Below are positions 61,781 to 64,000 of a stretch of DNA of 64,000 bases, piece by piece (the first letter of the stretch is position 1; each line of letters opens with the position of its first letter). This DNA is from Chryseobacterium indologenes. GTDB lineage: Bacteria; Bacteroidota; Bacteroidia; Flavobacteriales; Weeksellaceae. Under the pieces are notes generated by a model that did not search any database, had not been told where the DNA came from, and saw only the letters and a list, made by a program, of their open reading frames with translations. Location: contig NZ_CP074372.1 in the NCBI RefSeq assembly GCF_018362995.1, forward strand, positions 2,294,001 to 2,358,000, given 5' to 3'. A program made the position numbers and the translations under genes.

Positions 61781-62372
61781 ATTTATTTTTTCTAAGAAGC
61801 AATACGAGATTAAGAAACAGCAGCAGGAAATCCAGTGTAATCCAGATGCCGAGTTTTGTGTTCTCATAATTGTAAGCATCTACCTGTTTTTTTGCTGATT
61901 CAGAAAGTTTCATACTTTGATTGATGTAATTCTGTACCTCTACAATCTGATCTATATTTTTATTCGGCACGGAATGTTGTGAAAAGTATACGAGGTTTTT
62001 CTTTCCGAGATATCCTACAATCCAGTATTCATCAGACTTGTCCATTTTTAGGTATTCTATTCTGTAATATTCCGGGCGTATTTTTCCGATATGCTTAGGC
62101 GCAAGAGTTGTGTTTTGATCGGTTTTATTTACATTGATCAGATAAAAATCCAATGCCTGAGGAAGTTTATTAATAACCTGCAGTCCCACAGAATTATCCA
62201 CAAACGCTACCGCACTTTTCTTAATAAACCAATACGTAAAAACAGAAATTGAAAAAACTACTGTTACTATACGGAACAGCTTTGTCCACTTCACCATACC
62301 TCCCGATTTCACTTTAAATAAAACCAGAGAAAGAACAGATGCCAGAAATATTATAAAAATAATGAGTGTCAT
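61779..62372 (-). CDS. Membrane protein of unknown function
   Basis: A 197-residue protein with three membrane segments: MTLIIFIIFLASVLSLVLFK, FRIVTVVFSISVFTYWFI (about residues 33-50) and a C-terminal ITLDFLLLFLNLVLLL. The middle ~100 residues (about 55-170) form one soluble, probably periplasmic domain. It contains VGLQVINKLPQALDFYLIN, IGKIRPEYYRIEYLKMDKSDEYWIVGYLGKKNLVYFSQH and a Lys-rich end. I do not recognise a family. The start ATG at 62372 lies only 6 nt from a -7 element, so the transcript may be leaderless. Confidence 0.65.
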   Translation of the reverse strand: MTLIIFIIFLASVLSLVLFKVKSGGMVKWTKLFRIVTVVFSISVFTYWFIKKSAVAFVDNSVGLQVINKLPQALDFYLINVNKTDQNTTLAPKHIGKIRPEYYRIEYLKMDKSDEYWIVGYLGKKNLVYFSQHSVPNKNIDQIVEVQNYINQSMKLSESAKKQVDAYNYENTKLGIWITLDFLLLFLNLVLLLRKNK

Positions 62373-62378
62373 ATTCTA

Positions 62379-62386
62379 CAAAGATA
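62379..62386 (-). promoter_or_regulatory. Putative -7 promoter element at the start of the membrane-protein gene
   Basis: The minus strand reads TATCTTTG, a perfect TAnnTTTG, 6 bp before the ATG at 62372. The same spacing is seen at lpxD. Confidence 0.5.
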
Positions 62387-62406
62387 CTTCTTCTCTCTAT
62401 TTTATC

Positions 62407-62414
62407 TATATTTG
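62407..62414 (+). promoter_or_regulatory. Putative -7 promoter element of the 62441 gene
   Basis: TATATTTG (TAnnTTTG), 26 bp before the ATG at 62441. It is divergent from the -7 element at 62379-62386 only 20 bp away. Confidence 0.5.
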
Positions 62415-62440
62415 CGCGCATATTTTAATCTTAACTAACC

Positions 62441-63688
62441 ATGAAAAAAATACTTTCAGCGCTCGCTTTCTTTAGTATAGCTTCATTTTACGCTCAAGTC
62501 AAATTCGAAAAAGGATATATTATAAACCAAAATAACGTAAAAAAAGAGGTTCTTATTAAAAATAAAGGCTGGGTAAGCAATCCTGATAACTTTGTTTTTA
62601 AAACAGATGAAAACTCAGTTGAAGATAAGGGAATACCATCTACCATTAAAGAATTCGGAATATACAATGATGCCAAATACGTTAGTTATACTGGTGATAT
62701 CGACTACTCATCAGATGATATTTCCAGTTTTTCCCATACCAATGAGCCTAAGTTTGTAAAAAGTTCATTATTCCTGAAGGAGCTTGTTGGCGGAAATAAA
62801 AAACTATATACTTATAAAGGCCATATTACAAGGTACTTTTATTCTGAATCAGATTCTGTCATTCATCCATTAATTTATAAAAAATATTTTTTTAATGGGA
62901 ATAGTTCACAGGTTGCTACCAATGATCAATATCTTGATCAGTTAAAAGCTATTTTTTCTGATAACAGTGATATCCAGACATTAGTAAACAGAACACAATA
63001 TACAGCCACCAGCTTAACAAAAATATTCAAGGCTTATAATAGTAAAAATTCTGATGGTTCAACTACTAATCAAACCAATGATCAGAATTTTACAGAAAAT
63101 AAAAAACAGGTAAAATTCAACCTTAATATCAGGCCAGGAATTAATTTTTATGCACCGCTAAAATTAGAAGAATCTTACCCTAACCCTGGCTTTTCTTCAA
63201 AATCAAATTTCAGAATAGGCCTAGAAGCTGAATTGATATTACCATTTAATAAAAATAAATGGTCTATCATTCTTGAGCCTACATACTCACAGTATACCAA
63301 TAAAAGAACAACTATTTCAACAGATGACAATCTGTATAATATTACAATGGATAGCTATTCTTCTATTAATATTCCAGTAGGGATAAGATATTCTATGTTT
63401 TTGAATGATAAGTCAAAAATCTTTGTTAATGCCACGATCAATGTTTTCAACATAAGAGCAAGCTCACCATCTTCAATAGATGTTGATTATGATGGAGCTG
63501 TATTTGATAAGATAGCTCTTGCTTCTAGTCAAAGTTTCAGGGGTTCCTCTCTTGGTGCAGGATTTAATTACAATAATAAATTTAGTATAGAAGCAAGATT
63601 TAATAATCGTACCAACATTATGTATAAGGATCTTCCTCATGCGGATCTTAAATCTTTTTCTTTAATCCTAGGATATAATATTTTCTAA
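62441..63688 (+). CDS. Outer-membrane beta-barrel protein of unknown function
   Basis: A 415-residue protein with a signal peptide ([19 protein letters not shown]). An N-terminal beta-rich domain of ~190 residues ([53 protein letters not shown]) precedes a linker rich in Asn, Ser and Thr, then a C-terminal barrel of ~200 residues starting at [19 protein letters not shown], with alternating strands and the ending SLILGYNIF (terminal Phe). It resembles a porin-type OMP_b-brl with an extra N-terminal domain. The stop codon overlaps the stop of the next gene on the other strand. Role unknown. Confidence 0.75.
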   Translation: MKKILSALAFFSIASFYAQVKFEKGYIINQNNVKKEVLIKNKGWVSNPDNFVFKTDENSVEDKGIPSTIKEFGIYNDAKYVSYTGDIDYSSDDISSFSHTNEPKFVKSSLFLKELVGGNKKLYTYKGHITRYFYSESDSVIHPLIYKKYFFNGNSSQVATNDQYLDQLKAIFSDNSDIQTLVNRTQYTATSLTKIFKAYNSKNSDGSTTNQTNDQNFTENKKQVKFNLNIRPGINFYAPLKLEESYPNPGFSSKSNFRIGLEAELILPFNKNKWSIILEPTYSQYTNKRTTISTDDNLYNITMDSYSSINIPVGIRYSMFLNDKSKIFVNATINVFNIRASSPSSIDVDYDGAVFDKIALASSQSFRGSSLGAGFNYNNKFSIEARFNNRTNIMYKDLPHADLKSFSLILGYNIF

Positions 63689-64000
63689 TCTACATTCCAT
63701 TCTTTATAAAACTGGTCGAGGAAATTCAGCATGTAATCGTGTCTTTCTTCGGCCATTTTTTTTCCTTTTTCGGTGTTCATCATATCTTTCAGAAGCAATA
63801 ATTTTTCGTAGAAATGATTGATGGTTGTGCCATCAGACTTTTTATATTCTTCTTTTGACATTCCCAATTTAGGCTTCATATCTGGATGATACATCAGGTT
63901 ATTCTTAAAGCCTCCGAAGTTAAACGTTCTGGCAATTCCAATTGCTCCAATTGCATCAATACGATCGGCATCCTGCACAATTTTAAGTTCAACAGGTGGA
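63685..64000 (-). CDS. HD-domain phosphohydrolase (partial, C-terminal part)
   Basis: The right edge of the window cuts this gene. What is seen is its last ~105 residues: [30 protein letters not shown] near the edge, the last HD-domain metal aspartate and following helix of the YedJ/YpgQ-like group, then [18 protein letters not shown] at the end. Such enzymes hydrolyse nucleotides or related phosphates; the substrate is unknown. It ends tail to tail with the outer-membrane protein gene, sharing stop-codon bases. Confidence 0.75.
   Translation of the reverse strand, partial: PPVELKIVQDADRIDAIGAIGIARTFNFGGFKNNLMYHPDMKPKLGMSKEEYKKSDGTTINHFYEKLLLLKDMMNTEKGKKMAEERHDYMLNFLDQFYKEWNVD

Noticed and set aside
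1..64000. tRNA, rRNA or integrase-type mobile element
   Set aside because: No cloverleaf-like conserved tRNA arms, rRNA stretches, transposase or integrase motifs were seen on either strand by eye; a covariance search would be needed to be sure about small RNAs.

Overview
The window is about 64 kb of AT-rich DNA from a Bacteroidota bacterium, most likely a flavobacterium of the Chryseobacterium group (genus is an inference). Supporting signs are the fused lpxC/fabZ gene, a PorX-type regulator (receiver plus PglZ domain) of the type IX secretion system, an Oar-like TonB-dependent receptor, 'GQ/AQ'-ending signal peptides, absence of Shine-Dalgarno sequences, and many copies of the Bacteroidota promoter -7 element TAnnTTTG. 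No tRNA, rRNA, insertion sequence, phage or CRISPR array was seen.

Layout. 1-7.7 kb (minus strand): end of an outer-membrane barrel gene, sucD, then a lipid A operon read HD hydrolase - lpxD - lpxC/fabZ - lpxA - small secreted protein - efp - second LpxD-like acyltransferase. 7.9-12.4 kb (plus): S41 peptidase, porX, YciI-like protein and exonuclease III, closed by clear terminators. 12.4-16.5 kb (minus): RlpA-like protein, two secreted proteins of unknown role, and rimO.

16.5-43 kb (minus) is the main accessory region: a single co-directional surface-polysaccharide (O-antigen/capsule type) locus of 22 genes. A strong promoter lies before the first gene (43.0 kb) and a strong terminator after the last (16.5 kb). 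It holds export and chain-length genes (wza, wzc), a PglF/WbpM-type 4,6-dehydratase, the WbpA-like/WbpE/WbpD/WbpB set for a 2,3-diacetamido-uronic acid with an L-2-hydroxyglutarate oxidase gene inserted in it, a deacetylase/ATP-grasp/PHP cassette, flippase, two polymerase/ligase-like membrane proteins, two glycosyltransferases, a class II glutaminase fused to a WbpG-type PP-loop amidotransferase, a secreted protein of unknown function, a PglC/PglD/PglE-like bacillosamine module, a second initiating phosphoglycosyl transferase, and rfbC. Together these predict a glycan with a di-N-acetylbacillosamine-type sugar and an amidated or amidinated di-acetamido uronic acid.

43-53 kb (minus): recX, glyA, a thioredoxin-reductase-like flavoprotein, an ArnT-like glycosyltransferase, a zinc-ribbon-like protein, and a four-gene MacA/MacB-type ABC efflux operon with AT-rich repeats in each gap. 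53.5-56.7 kb (plus): nrdB - small ABM-like gene - nrdA, class I ribonucleotide reductase with no ATP-cone visible in either subunit and DnaA-box-like sites upstream. 57-64 kb: Oar-like receptor, DUF72 protein, small unknown genes, an outer-membrane barrel protein, and the end of an HD-domain hydrolase.

The observations I rate highest are the placement of lhgO inside the WbpA/E/D/B genes (a possible 2-oxoglutarate recycling loop), the GATase-II/PP-loop fusion, the overlapping deacetylase/ATP-grasp/PHP cassette, the cone-less RNR operon, and promoters that nearly touch the start codon (lpxD and the gene at 62.4 kb).
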